A DNA stretch of 64,000 nt. It comes from Tetramitus jugosus (lineage: Eukaryota > Heterolobosea > Eutetramitea > Acrasida > Vahlkampfiidae). Shown in pieces: positions 50,999 through 61,042 of the stretch. The position numbers and the translations under genes were made by a program. The DNA is taken from assembly GCA_937625935.1 (NCBI GenBank), contig OW569346.1, positions 124,001-188,000 of the forward strand, in the 5' to 3' direction. Position 1 is the stretch's first letter. Each line of letters begins with the position of its first letter. Below the pieces are notes generated by a model, which made no database searches, was not told where the DNA came from, and was given only the letters and a program-made list of their open reading frames with translations.

Positions 50999-52624
50999 AT
51001 GGGCAAGAAACGCAGCCTCGAAAGCAACAACAACGAATCTTCGAACAATAAGAAAATGAAAGGACTCAAAAATGCAAACAAAAAGAAGGCAATGCTCTCC
51101 AAGAAGCTCAAACAAGCCCCCATCATTGAAGATGACTCATTGTTTGAAAAGTATATCAACCCCAAGTACATTGCCAGTTCAGAACAGTCCAATTTGTCTG
51201 AACTCGCAACTCAATTCGCTTCTGGCACTCCCTTCTCTCATATTCATCTGAAACAATTTTTCTCCGATGAAACCTTTTTACAAAACTTATTCTCGGAGAT
51301 GGAGGCGGAAAAATATGTAGAGAAATCAAATGATCTTTACTCGTTTTTGCAGACGAAACGTGACTTGAGAAGTGCACTCGTGGAGGAACAAGTGGTCCAG
51401 AAGAAGACAAACAATGATGACTTGACTCACATTTCAAAGCTATGCAAAATTTTGTACTCGAAAGGCTTTAGAAACATGATTCAAACGATTAGTGGATTGA
51501 ATGTCGAACTCAATCAAACCATTGATTTGTCTGGTGCCTGTTACAGAGACACTGCTCACTTGTTGTGTCATGATGATGAGTACGAGGGCAGAAGAATTGC
51601 ATTTATTCTCTATTTTGTGGACAAGGAGTGGAAAAGGGAAGATGGTGGTTGTTTGGACTTGTTTAATGTAGATGACAATGGTCAACCGGATCAAGTCGTC
51701 ACAAGTCTCGTTCCCGAATGGAACTCGTTTGCATTTTTTGAAGTAACACCCTATTCTTATCATCAAGTAGCAGAAGTGTTGCAGGATGATCGATTCAGAG
51801 TCTCCATTTCAGGATGGTTCCATGGACCATCGATTGAGAGACCACCTGCCTATGTTGAGCCAGAATTGCCCTATGAAGCGATGGTGACAAATGATGAAAG
51901 TACGACTGATACGAACAAATCCACTAGTGTCACTCTGAGTGATTGGATCAATCCTATTTATTTGAATGAAGAGACACAGGACCAAGTGAGAGAGGCATTT
52001 GAGGAGCAATGCAGTGTAGAATTGCAACAATTCTTGCTGCCTAGCAAGTTTGAGGAGTTGATGAAGGCTGTGAACGAGCATTCATCATGGAAGATGATTG
52101 GACCTGCCAACAGACGTCACTATGAACAAATGATGGAGAATGAGAATGTTGCCCCTATTATTCAACAATGTCACCAATTGTTCAAATCTGGTGAAATTCA
52201 ACAGTTTCTCTCAAAGGTTTTGAACGTTGATGTCTCCTCTGTTCATACAAGAGGAAGAAAGTTCTCATCTGGTTGCTACACTCTCGTCCAGAGCTTGTCA
52301 ATGGAAGAGACTCGATTAGATGCCATTTTTAGTTTAACTGGCAAGGATTGGGATTTCGATTTCGGTGGTCAAGTTGTCTACATGGACGAAGAAGAGGAAC
52401 TGTTGTCTGTGTTGCCTCAGGCCAATTCATTGTCACTCGTTTTGCGTGACAAGGGAACAATGCAATTCGTCAAGTACGTCAATCATAACGCACCTGAGCC
52501 ACGTATTGATCTCACCTATACTTACACTGTTGAATTCTCATCTGATGATGAAGAAGATGATGATGATGAGGAGTATGACGAGGAAGAAGAAGGCGAAGAA
52601 GAAGAGGAGGAACAAGACGAATAA
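50999..52624 (+). CDS. OGFOD1: OGFOD1/Tpa1-type prolyl hydroxylase
   Basis: 2-oxoglutarate- and Fe(II)-dependent oxygenase that hydroxylates a proline of ribosomal protein uS12 in yeast and animals. 541 residues, family-length with two double-stranded beta-helix domains. The N-terminal 35 residues are basic and Lys-rich (MGKKRSLES, KKMKGLKNANKKK), as a nuclear signal. The catalytic half contains LLCHDDEYEGRRIAFILYF (His and Asp ligands), FFEVTPYSYHQVAEVL (second His) and FRVSISGWFHGPS (2-oxoglutarate Arg). The C-terminal domain repeats the fold without ligands and ends in an almost purely acidic tail of about 30 residues. The MGKK start is preferred since it resembles other members; earlier in-frame ATGs are possible. 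Confidence 0.95.
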   Translation: MGKKRSLESNNNESSNNKKMKGLKNANKKKAMLSKKLKQAPIIEDDSLFEKYINPKYIASSEQSNLSELATQFASGTPFSHIHLKQFFSDETFLQNLFSEMEAEKYVEKSNDLYSFLQTKRDLRSALVEEQVVQKKTNNDDLTHISKLCKILYSKGFRNMIQTISGLNVELNQTIDLSGACYRDTAHLLCHDDEYEGRRIAFILYFVDKEWKREDGGCLDLFNVDDNGQPDQVVTSLVPEWNSFAFFEVTPYSYHQVAEVLQDDRFRVSISGWFHGPSIERPPAYVEPELPYEAMVTNDESTTDTNKSTSVTLSDWINPIYLNEETQDQVREAFEEQCSVELQQFLLPSKFEELMKAVNEHSSWKMIGPANRRHYEQMMENENVAPIIQQCHQLFKSGEIQQFLSKVLNVDVSSVHTRGRKFSSGCYTLVQSLSMEETRLDAIFSLTGKDWDFDFGGQVVYMDEEEELLSVLPQANSLSLVLRDKGTMQFVKYVNHNAPEPRIDLTYTYTVEFSSDDEEDDDDEEYDEEEEGEEEEEEQDE

Positions 52625-52636
52625 ATCCCTTTTTCT

Positions 52637-53437
52637 TTACTCAAGTGTCTTCACACAAGCGCGATACAGAGCAAATCTACCCAACAACACAAACTCTTCT
52701 CCAATCAACCAAATGGCATATTTCAGACTTCTGTTCAATGTTTGTGAAGAACTAACATCGGTGCAAACTGTTGGCATCAATTGGTTCATCGCTCTTCTCT
52801 TCCATAGAATCTCCAGGGGCGCAACTAGGCATCTGGTGAGCACGCGAGCACCCACATAGGAAATTACCTCTGTCAGGTTTGGATCAGACTCCAGTTTTTG
52901 AGACACGAAATTCTGAATCATTGGTTGAATGACATGAGATGCCATTGCTGATGAGAGTGCACTCGAGAGCAAACCCAATAGAAAAGCCTTGTGTTTGTAC
53001 ATGTCCTTTGTAGAAACATTGGCTACCTCCAAAGAGCTATCAGACTTGTTGAGTGTTGTTCCGACCACACGCTTGCAATAATTAAGGAATTGTGGATAGG
53101 AAATTGTAAAGCTAATGATGGCAGGAATTGGCTCCACTTTTGTCAAATACCTCTTGACAAGCAAGCTAGAAACAGAGTCAAGAATGAAGAATTTGTAAAA
53201 GGATCCCTTTGTTTTGTATGCCCCCTTGACAACACTCGATTGATCATCTTGTTCCGTTGAACTGCTGAGAATCTCTGCTTGCAAGCGCTTTCTTTGGATG
53301 ATTGGAAGTGAGATCAAGTAGAATGAAGAAGCAACAAGAGCAGCAACACCATGCTTGATAATCTTTTGCTTTCTTGTCGAGTCTTTGGCTCCGTGAGTCA
53401 AGCTATGATTCAGAGTGGATGCTGCTGGGGAAGACAT
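52637..53437 (-). CDS. Divergent mitochondrial-carrier-like membrane protein
   Basis: 266 residues from ATG at 53437; the upstream frame has only a GTG. Several amphipathic or hydrophobic helices: VAALVASSFYLISLPIIQRK (about 30), IPAIISFTISYPQFLNY (about 105), AFLLGLLSSALSSAMASHVI (about 150), and VLTRCLVAPLEILWKRRAM (about 205). The P-I-I-Q-R-K and P-L-E-I-L-W-K-R stretches recall the P-x-[DE]-x-x-[KR] signature of mitochondrial carriers, but the full sixfold pattern is not visible. It could be a degenerate carrier like Ugo1/SLC25A46 or MTCH, or an unrelated membrane protein. The 3' end is only 13 bases from the convergent OGFOD1 stop. Confidence 0.5.
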   Translation of the reverse strand: MSSPAASTLNHSLTHGAKDSTRKQKIIKHGVAALVASSFYLISLPIIQRKRLQAEILSSSTEQDDQSSVVKGAYKTKGSFYKFFILDSVSSLLVKRYLTKVEPIPAIISFTISYPQFLNYCKRVVGTTLNKSDSSLEVANVSTKDMYKHKAFLLGLLSSALSSAMASHVIQPMIQNFVSQKLESDPNLTEVISYVGARVLTRCLVAPLEILWKRRAMNQLMPTVCTDVSSSQTLNRSLKYAIWLIGEEFVLLGRFALYRACVKTLE

Positions 53438-53753
53438 TTTCGCTTTGTGTTTCTTGTTTCCCGCCCTGAGATAACCCGCTTGAATCCTCACTTTTGTAAA
53501 GTCGGATCTAAATGTTCTTTCTTGTTCCTGCCGAAGTCACATTCAGGAGTTCTGTTGTTCTGGTCAACGATCGTTTTGTGTGCTTACGAATTTCAATCAA
53601 CACCTCCCACTGCTTTTACTGTTTTTCTCCTCTCTTCTAATAACAACAGGACAAGTGTGGTACTCTGAAACTTGTTCAATTTTCCTTGGTCGCGACACAG
53701 CAACAGAATCATCAAAAAAAACAACAACAACAATCAATCATCATCAACAGACT
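53438..53753. promoter_or_regulatory. Divergent promoter of the carrier-like and USP genes
   Basis: 316 bases. The 3' half is CAA-rich simple sequence next to the USP start. The USP frame is open from about 53580 without an ATG. No distinct element. Confidence 0.3.
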
Positions 53754-56700
53754 ATGGCAAAAATGACTTCTGTGAATCAACTCGCAGCTGAGCAGCAACA
53801 GCACTCACAACAACAGTCAACAACAACCAACAGTGCCGTTGACAATGATCTCTCTTCACAACAACAAATCATATCACAGCTCATCAAATCACATGAACCC
53901 ATGAAAGAGAATCAAGTGTGGTGTCTCATTGAACTCAAATGGTTCCAATCATGGAAGCGCTATGTCGGTTACAAGGACGTGGACATGGATGACAATGAAG
54001 CAACACAACACATTGGTATTCACCACCCAGGTCCCATTGACAACTCTCCTCTTTTGTTGAATTTGAGTGATGCAGCAATTACTCCGGCTGATGGTGCAGA
54101 AGTTGGTGTGGCTGATGATCTTCAAACAATCAACAACATCAACAATAATACTGAGAGTGGTGGTGTGAGTGGAGATGGTGATGAAGATGGTGATGTTGCC
54201 ATGAATCAAGCAGAACAAGAAGCAACGACAACAACAGCTACAACTGCCACATCATCAAGACTGTCATTCTATCAAAAGTTGCAAAAATCACGAAAAAATG
54301 ATCCGTTCCTTCGAAAGCTGATGTTGGACATTTCGGATCACATTCATTATGATTTGGTACCACAGGAAGCTTTCCAAAAATTGGCTTCCTGGTACGGTGG
54401 TGGACCAGAGGTTGCTAGAAGAGCCGTCGTGGATCACACGGGTGGAGTCATTGTCGAAATGCACCCTCATTTTGTCTTTTTGCTCACAAACAAGGGAATG
54501 AACATGGTGGAGGAATCATTGGTGCCGATTGAGACATCCTTTTCTCGCTTCAGTACAATGAAACAAATGATTTCCGAGGCAAAAAAGTTGCTTGGTATCG
54601 AAGAAAATGAAGAGGTACAACTGTGGAGAGCAATGAACTGTTCGCCGTATGACCTAGTCACTGCATCCGAGTCTGATGAAGAGTTGGACACTGTGAACTC
54701 GAGACAAAACGGACAACAGTACATTATTGAAGTGAAGCAAGATGGCGAATGGGTGATTAAGAATGGTGATATTGATACTGCAGAAATTCAATCCAAGACC
54801 ACTGGATCATCTAAATTGTCAGCAATCACCGCTGCTGCCTCGACCAGTTCGTCTTCCTACTTGTCATTGCCATCGTCATACTCCTCTCGATCTACGTCCT
54901 CCTATTTGTCATCTAGAGGAGGAGCCAGCAGTTTCTCAAACGAGGGAGATGGAACAATGAGTGATCCAGGTGTTTGTGGTTTACAAAATCTTGGTAACAC
55001 TTGTTTTATGAACTCAGCGCTTCAGTGTTTGACCAAAACTCCACAAATCAATCAATACTTTGTGAATGGTTCATTCAAGCCAGAGATCAATGAGTCGAAT
55101 CCGTTGGGCATGGGAGGAAAAATCGCATCTGCCTTTGGTAATTTGATGCAGGAGATGTGGAGTGGAAAGAACTCGTACGTTAATCCAAGAGAGTTCAAGT
55201 ACACGATTGGTAAGTTTGCACCTCAGTTTTCTGGATACCAACAACAGGATAGTCAAGAATTGATTGCCTACTTGTTGGATGGTTTGCACGAGGACTTGAA
55301 CAGAATCTTGAAAAAGCCTGTGACTGAGGCTGTGGTTTCCAATGGCAGAGAAGACGCCGTCGTGGCTGCAGAAGCATGGGAGAATCACAAGAAGAGAAAC
55401 GATTCGATCATTGTGGACAAATTCCAGGGACAACTCAAATCGACTCTTGTATGCCCACAGTGTGAGTCAGTGTCAGTGACATTTGATCCTTACATGTACT
55501 TGAGCTTGCCTTTGCCTGTTGAAACTACCCGTACCATTACTGTCACTGTATTTAAGCGTGGAGAATCACCAACAAAGTACGCCATCAAGGTGCCCAAGCA
55601 TGCTCCTATCTCAGAGTTTAGAGCAGAGATTGCTTCAATGGTTGGTGTGACTAAAGTTGATCATATTGTTATTGTTGAGATTTTCAGCAACAAAGTGTAC
55701 AGATACATTTCAGATCAGTCTGGTGTTCACAAGATTTTGGAAAATGATGTGATTCATGCCTATGTTCTCGATGAGTCCGTGGAACTTCCAGAGAATATCC
55801 ATACATCTTATGGCGAGTATTCTAGCCCATTTGCCTCAACTAGAATTTTCTCACGACAGGAAGAACAGACAAAATATGCTGGGACCACAACTCGCAGCAT
55901 TATGGTTGGAGCACCTTTTGTCCTGCCATTTGACAAGAAAGTAGCCACAAATAAGGAACTTTACGACTTTTGCTTCGAGTATGTGAAACCTTTCTTGGCA
56001 CATGATGTGGCACGAGAAAATGGACTTGATCTGGATGGAGATCGCTCAGCTTTCCTTCCTGATGCTGCCTTTGCTCAGAAGAACAAGAAGAAGAAGAAGC
56101 AGGATACTTATAGTTATAATCATAGTTCATACAGCTCATATGATCGCTATCGATATGATGATGATCAGATGAAGGATCAGGAGGATGATCAGGAAGAGAA
56201 ACAAGAAGACAGTGAAACTTCGGCAGCAGAACAACAAAAGTTTGTACTGTTCACTTTGAAGTTTGAGGAAGGATCTTCCTATTCATCATACTCTAATGAT
56301 GACAATGATGATATCTTGCCATATACAAACGATGTTGTGAAGGTTCCTAATGACAGATACTCAAACGACAAGAAGTCCCTGCAAATGTATATTAACCCTA
56401 ATGTGTTGGAAAAGTTATTCGATGTGAACAGAATCAACCACGTGGAGCACCACTCCAGTACATCATCTCAAAATGCTGCATCTGGTGTGACTTTAAATGC
56501 ATGTCTTGAGCGGTTCACTACACAGGAAAAGCTCGGTGAAGATGACGCATGGTATTGCCCAAAATGCAAAGAGTTTGTTCAAGCAACCAAGAAGTTCGAT
56601 ATCTGGACAATACCAGAGGTATTGGTTATTCACTTGAAGCGATTCCAGTATAACAAGTATACGCGTGACAAACTAGATACCTATGTGGATTATCCACTAG

Positions 56701-56933
56701 ATAACTTTGACCTTGGTCCTCATATCTTATCAACGCCTGAGCACAATACAAAATACGAGTTGTTCGCGGTCTCAAATCACTATGGTGGCTTGGGTGGAGG
56801 CCATTACACTGCTTATGCAAAGGTACAAGATAATCAGTGGTACAAATTCGATGATTCTTATGTTCAGCGATGCCGTCCTGAGGATTCACAGACAAGTGCC
56901 GGTTATGTTTTGTTCTATGCAAGAAAAGAGTGA
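53754..56933 (+). CDS. Ubiquitin-specific protease of the USP4/USP11/USP15 class
   Basis: Cysteine protease removing ubiquitin from proteins. 1059 residues, ATG at 53754. After a Gln/Ser/Thr-rich start, a DUSP domain covers about 45-240 (NQVWCLIELKWFQSWKRYVG, then GPIDNSPLL) with an inserted acidic Asn/Thr-rich loop, followed by a Ubl-like segment. The catalytic domain starts at about 400: GLQNLGNTCFMNSALQCL holds the catalytic Cys; YQQQDSQELIAYLLDGLHEDL follows. CPQC and CPKC pairs form the zinc finger of the palm. A large insert with a second Ubl and an acidic region separates the halves. NHYGGLGGGHYTAYAK holds the catalytic His and FDDSYVQ the Asp. The layout DUSP-Ubl-USP with insert is that of USP15. 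Confidence 0.95.
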   Translation: MAKMTSVNQLAAEQQQHSQQQSTTTNSAVDNDLSSQQQIISQLIKSHEPMKENQVWCLIELKWFQSWKRYVGYKDVDMDDNEATQHIGIHHPGPIDNSPLLLNLSDAAITPADGAEVGVADDLQTINNINNNTESGGVSGDGDEDGDVAMNQAEQEATTTTATTATSSRLSFYQKLQKSRKNDPFLRKLMLDISDHIHYDLVPQEAFQKLASWYGGGPEVARRAVVDHTGGVIVEMHPHFVFLLTNKGMNMVEESLVPIETSFSRFSTMKQMISEAKKLLGIEENEEVQLWRAMNCSPYDLVTASESDEELDTVNSRQNGQQYIIEVKQDGEWVIKNGDIDTAEIQSKTTGSSKLSAITAAASTSSSSYLSLPSSYSSRSTSSYLSSRGGASSFSNEGDGTMSDPGVCGLQNLGNTCFMNSALQCLTKTPQINQYFVNGSFKPEINESNPLGMGGKIASAFGNLMQEMWSGKNSYVNPREFKYTIGKFAPQFSGYQQQDSQELIAYLLDGLHEDLNRILKKPVTEAVVSNGREDAVVAAEAWENHKKRNDSIIVDKFQGQLKSTLVCPQCESVSVTFDPYMYLSLPLPVETTRTITVTVFKRGESPTKYAIKVPKHAPISEFRAEIASMVGVTKVDHIVIVEIFSNKVYRYISDQSGVHKILENDVIHAYVLDESVELPENIHTSYGEYSSPFASTRIFSRQEEQTKYAGTTTRSIMVGAPFVLPFDKKVATNKELYDFCFEYVKPFLAHDVARENGLDLDGDRSAFLPDAAFAQKNKKKKKQDTYSYNHSSYSSYDRYRYDDDQMKDQEDDQEEKQEDSETSAAEQQKFVLFTLKFEEGSSYSSYSNDDNDDILPYTNDVVKVPNDRYSNDKKSLQMYINPNVLEKLFDVNRINHVEHHSSTSSQNAASGVTLNACLERFTTQEKLGEDDAWYCPKCKEFVQATKKFDIWTIPEVLVIHLKRFQYNKYTRDKLDTYVDYPLDNFDLGPHILSTPEHNTKYELFAVSNHYGGLGGGHYTAYAKVQDNQWYKFDDSYVQRCRPEDSQTSAGYVLFYARKE

Positions 56934-57040
56934 TTCAGTGCAAACTGGATGGATGAAAGATCGTCAACGCGACAACTGATGAATAAACAAATACCTAATT
57001 ATTCATTTATTCATTCATCCTAGATCCGATTGACAACACC

Positions 57041-57526
57041 TCAATACAAGTTGATGGTGAAGTTACTCAATTGATGGAACAGTTTTGCTTCATTCAAAGC
57101 GAAATTCCTCCAGAATCGCTTCTCTTTCTCTTCCAGAAGCTTCGTGAGCACAGTAACACTTGGAGGCGTGATGGGAAGTGGAGGCGGCTTGGGTATTCCT
57201 TCTTCGCAGTTCTGCAAAGTGTTTTCTTCTGTTAACACTGTCTTCCTCTTGTTCTTCTTTCGGGGAACGATGGGAGAGAAACTCTGCTCGATCATTTGAG
57301 CATCACAATTAGACGACAATAAAATATCAGAAGATAATTGAACTTCATCATTTTCATTCAAAGTTAGTAAACTCATTTCTAGCTGGTGCTTGGGTGAAGA
57401 GAGTAAATCATTCACTTCCTGTGGTAGTTGTGAGAGGTTGCACCGTGACGACAGAGGTTCACGATGGGGATCCATCTCATCCTCTTCGTCTGAACCAAAC
57501 AGAATATTCTCAAATGTTCTATTCAT
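57041..57526 (-). CDS. Unrecognised acidic/basic small protein, 161 residues
   Basis: Intact ORF with ATG at 57526, tail-to-tail with the USP gene. It starts acidic (FGSDEEDEMD), with a Ser/Leu-rich middle, a basic patch PRKKNKRKT (possible nuclear signal), a Pro-rich stretch KPPPLPITPP and a charged C-terminal helix (LTKLLEEKEKRFWRNFALNE). No family recognised. The promoter side contains a GGCGCC motif at about 57618. Confidence 0.45.
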   Translation of the reverse strand: MNRTFENILFGSDEEDEMDPHREPLSSRCNLSQLPQEVNDLLSSPKHQLEMSLLTLNENDEVQLSSDILLSSNCDAQMIEQSFSPIVPRKKNKRKTVLTEENTLQNCEEGIPKPPPLPITPPSVTVLTKLLEEKEKRFWRNFALNEAKLFHQLSNFTINLY

Positions 57527-57838
57527 TCAATCTCAATCATACATCAAGTGAGTATTGTACTCAAGATTACCTCAGCTGTTCTTCTCTTATGTAAATCGGC
57601 GACAACAGTCAAAAAGGCGCCGAAAAACAACTACGATACCAAAACTGAACAACTAGGTGTTTATTGGACTGAATTCTTGCAATGTGGTGCAAGCAAACTG
57701 AATAAATAGATATATAGGTATCTGATGTAAATAAAAATTATGACTTCACGACCGAGACAGACGAATTCAAACTCTTGTGTCGTCGCACCAAAACCAAAAA
57801 AATTGGCGACGAATTGCCCTTAAACTCTCTCTCTTTTC
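57527..57838. other. Gap between the small protein and the Rho GTPase 3' end
   Basis: 312 bases holding the promoter of the 57041 gene and the 3' flank of the Rho gene. AAAAAGGCGCCGAAAAA lies near 57614. Nothing else recognised. Confidence 0.35.
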
Positions 57839-58943
57839 TTAACAAATGAGACAGCATCCATTGCCCGTCCGTTCCTTTTCGTCCTCCTTTTTCTGCGGAT
57901 ATAAAACAGCATTGATCGCCAATTGAAAGGCATTTTCTAGATTGTATCTTGTCTTTGCAGAGCATGTTATGTGACCAGCGGCGTTCACCTTGCTCACGAA
58001 TCGCTTCACTGTTTCCTCTGAAACCACTTCGCTCTCACTCACGGTCTCTGCCAAATCGGCCTTGGTTCCTACAATGATAATAGGCGCATTGGTGCTATAT
58101 CTCTTGAGCTCTGGGATCCATTTCGTCTCTATGCTACTAAATGAATCCTTATCTACAACAGAGTAACAAATCACAAAGACATCGGTCTGTGAATAACTCA
58201 TTGGACGCAATTGATCATAGTCTCTGTCGTTGGTTCCCAAAAAAAAGACATCATGATATCAACAACAACATAAGCACATCGTCAATAGAGAGATGAACGA
58301 GAGGTGAGTATTGTGCTCCTAAAGAGTCAAAAAGAGCATTGCTCAACAGAACAAAAAAAAACAACATACTCTTGTCCCTGTTGTGATCGTCGTGTCCACA
58401 TGCATGACAGCAACAACAAAAAAAAACACACACAAGATGTCGTGCCAATGGTGATTTTGCGTTAGCTCCTCCTAGGTTCAACAATTGCCATTATCCATGC
58501 AACAATAATAACAAGAATAAACAACAACATACAGCTGTATCGTACAAATCAAGCATCACTGTTCGGTCTTCCATCTGCAAATTGCACCTGTGATTATCAA
58601 AAACTGTTGGCACATATTCTGTGTGTTTGATTGTGTTGCAATGGACATTGCGGTAATGTGCAATCACACATATGTGAACCATTCATCAAGCAAATAGCAA
58701 CCAATTGTACGCACAAAAAAAGAAGAACCACAATTTGATGAAGAGCCACAATATCATATTGTGTGTGTGTGTTAGTCGTTTAGGCACAAAAACACATCAA
58801 TCGAAAGAGAAAAAAAAGCAAAGCTCCAGGTCAAATACGGCCAATCACAAACCTTCTGGAAATTGGTTGCTCGTATAGGATATCAGAAATGAAGTTTTGC
58901 CAACGGTTCCATCTCCGACGGCTACAAGTTTGATTTTGTCCAT
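57839..58943 (-). CDS. Rho/Rac-family small GTPase with an 8-base microexon (4 exons)
   Basis: Exons 58943-58853 (91), 58618-58533 (86), 58377-58370 (8) and 58223-57839 (385) give 189 residues, close to Rac1. The P-loop is GDGTVGKTS; the effector loop [13 protein letters not shown] from exon 2, GQ plus two bases from the microexon, and the first base of exon 4 join to [16 protein letters not shown], the conserved switch II. G4 is GTKADL; G5 is CSAKT. The C-terminus GNGCCLIC is a CaaX prenylation signal (CLIC). Introns are 234, 155 and 146 bases. The Rho insert helix is present in reduced form. Likely a membrane-bound switch controlling actin. Without the microexon the reading frame and the catalytic Gln would be lost. 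Confidence 0.93.
58370..58377 (-). other. 8-base microexon encoding Gly-Gln of switch II
   Basis: On the minus strand the context is CACAACAG, then GGACAAGA, then GTATGTTG: a perfect acceptor, 8 bases, and a GTATGT donor. It supplies GGA CAA GA, completed by A from exon 4 to Glu. No other sequence between exons 2 and 4 restores GQE. Confidence 0.88.
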
Positions 58944-59599
58944 TGTTTCTCTCTCAGTCGTCGTCTACGTTGATGTGATGTCAGAAAAAAAATTGTTGTT
59001 TATGTTTTCTAAGATTGGGAGTAGCAGAGAGTTTTATTTGTCTTGTTTCTGTCTCTCTCTCTTTGAATTCAAGTGGTGGTGGTGGTGTTTTGTGTTTGAG
59101 AGTGTTGGCCCACATGGTAAAAGTAGCGAATCAGCGGACATGTCGTAATGCCCCGGATTTTTCTGATGCCTGTCATGCGTTCTCGTCCAATGTCGGAATA
59201 TCTTGTCCTGAAGGGGTGTTGAGTGCTCGAGTTCAACAAGAGAGGGGGAAGAAAAATCTTGTGTTTGCTTCAATAAATTTGATAGGGGGAGACTTTTATG
59301 GGTGGATATTTAATGTGTGAGATACATGGACATAAACTCTAGAAAACAGTGGAGAGACCTGATAGTGATGTTCTGAAAGCTGCTCAGACAATTAAACTGC
59401 GCAAGGAATCCTTCAAAATGGCTCTAACGAGAAGTCTCATAACTTAAGAAAAATACTTTCTGATGAGTAAGTGTGGGATGGTCGATAGTTGACTTCACAG
59501 AATGATTAGTTCTATGAAGACCTTAGAGTTGGTTGCTTGGCCAATGTTCTTTGTCAAAACAAGGGCAAGAAGTATCAACTAGGAAGGGTTAGCAACGAT
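58944..59599. other. Gap between the Rho promoter and the beta-tubulin 3' end
   Basis: 656 bases with a TGG microsatellite near 59074-59088 and short open frames on both strands that look like chance. It should hold the Rho promoter and the tubulin 3' UTR. No RNA gene or repeat recognised. Confidence 0.4.
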
Positions 59600-61042
59600 T
59601 TAAGCTGCTTCTTCGTAGTGATCTTCAGCATACTCTTCACCATTCTCATCGTCCTCAACAGTAGCATCTTGGTATTGTTGATACTCGGAGATCAAGTCAT
59701 TCATGTTGGACTCTGCTTCAGTCATTTCCAACTCGTCCATACCTTCTTGCAAATAGTTGTACAAGAAAGCCTTCTTCTTGAACATGGCAGAGAATTGCTT
59801 GCTGATTCTCTTGAAGACCTCTTGGATAGCAGTAGAGTTACCAATGAATGTACCAGTGATTCTTTGGTTGGCATCAGAAGGAATGTCACAGATGGAGGAC
59901 TTGATGTTGTTAGGGATCCATTCAACAAAGTTGTCAGAGTACTTGCGTTGCATGTTGAGCATTTGTTCGTCAACTTCCTTGGTGGAGATGTTCTTTCCTC
60001 TGAACAAGACGGAAGCAGTCAAGTATCTTCCTTGAGCTGGGTCACAAGCAGCCATCATGTTTCTTCTGTCGAAGCATTGTTGAGTGACTTCAGCAACGCT
60101 CAATGCATTGTATTGCTTGCTTGCCAAACTTGCCAATGGAGCAGTACCGACAAGGAAGAAGTGCAATCTTGGGAAAGGAATCAAGTTGACAGCCAACTTT
60201 CTCAAGTCAGAGTTCAATTGACCAGGGAATCTCAAGGAGCATGTAATACCAGACATGACGTTGGACACGAGGTTGTTCAAGTCAGAGAAGGAAATGGTTT
60301 CCAACTTCAAACTCTTTTCACAAATGTCGTGCAATGCTTCATTGTCCAAGCAGTACACTTGATCAGCATTCTCCAACAATTGATGGATGGAGAGAGAAGC
60401 GTTGTAAGGTTCAACAACGACATCAGAGACCTTTGCAGATGGCATGACAGAGAATGTGCACAATTGTCTGTCTGGGAACTCTTCCTTGATCTTGGCAACG
60501 AGCAAAGTACCCATACCAGAACCTGTTCCACCACCCAAAGAGTGGGTCATTTGGAAGCCTTGGAGGCAGTCACAGTTCTCAGCCTCTCTTCTCAAAGATT
60601 CCAAGACTTGATCAATAATTTCAGCACCTTCAGTGTAGTGACCCTTGGCCCAGTTGTTACCTGCTCCAGATTGACCAAAGATAAAGTTGTCTGGTCTGAA
60701 CATTTGTCCATAAGGGCTGGATTTGACCTTGTCAATAGCACCAGACTCCAAATCAAAGGCAACAGATCTTGGTACATAACGGTTACCATTGGCTTCAGAA
60801 AAGTAGACGTTGAGTCTTTCCTTTTGAATGTCGTTGGTGCCTACATAGTGACCCTTTTGGTCAATTCCATGCTCTATAGTTGTTCGTTGTTAGTGTTATT
60901 ATTCATCTCCAGTCAATACAAGAATAAGTGTGTGTGACAAGTGACAAAAAGAGCACTACTTACCAGAAGCAATTAATTCCCAGAATTTGGTACCAATTTG
61001 GTTACCACATTGACCTGCTTGGATGTGTACAATTTCTCTCAT
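59600..61042 (-). CDS. Divergent beta-tubulin (2 exons)
   Basis: Exons 61042-60964 and 60873-59600 give 450 residues; the 90-base intron (GTAAGT) follows the ELIASG of helix H1. It starts with MREI, the autoregulatory tetrapeptide, and has the GTP-binding [10 protein letters not shown] and typical [20 protein letters not shown]. Compared with flagellar-type beta-tubulin it departs in several normally invariant places: [20 protein letters not shown] replaces the usual [30 protein letters not shown] replaces KNMMCAADP, and [16 protein letters not shown] has an extra residue. The acidic tail is long ([18 protein letters not shown]). Naegleria is known to use separate, divergent tubulins for its mitotic spindle, often with introns, while its flagellar ones are conserved and intronless, so this may be a mitotic form. 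That assignment is inference. Confidence 0.96.

Noticed and set aside
59537-60937. 466-codon plus-strand open frame opposite beta-tubulin
   Set aside because: It is the antisense of a codon-biased, highly expressed-type tubulin gene; the product has no family resemblance and the tubulin frame is certain.
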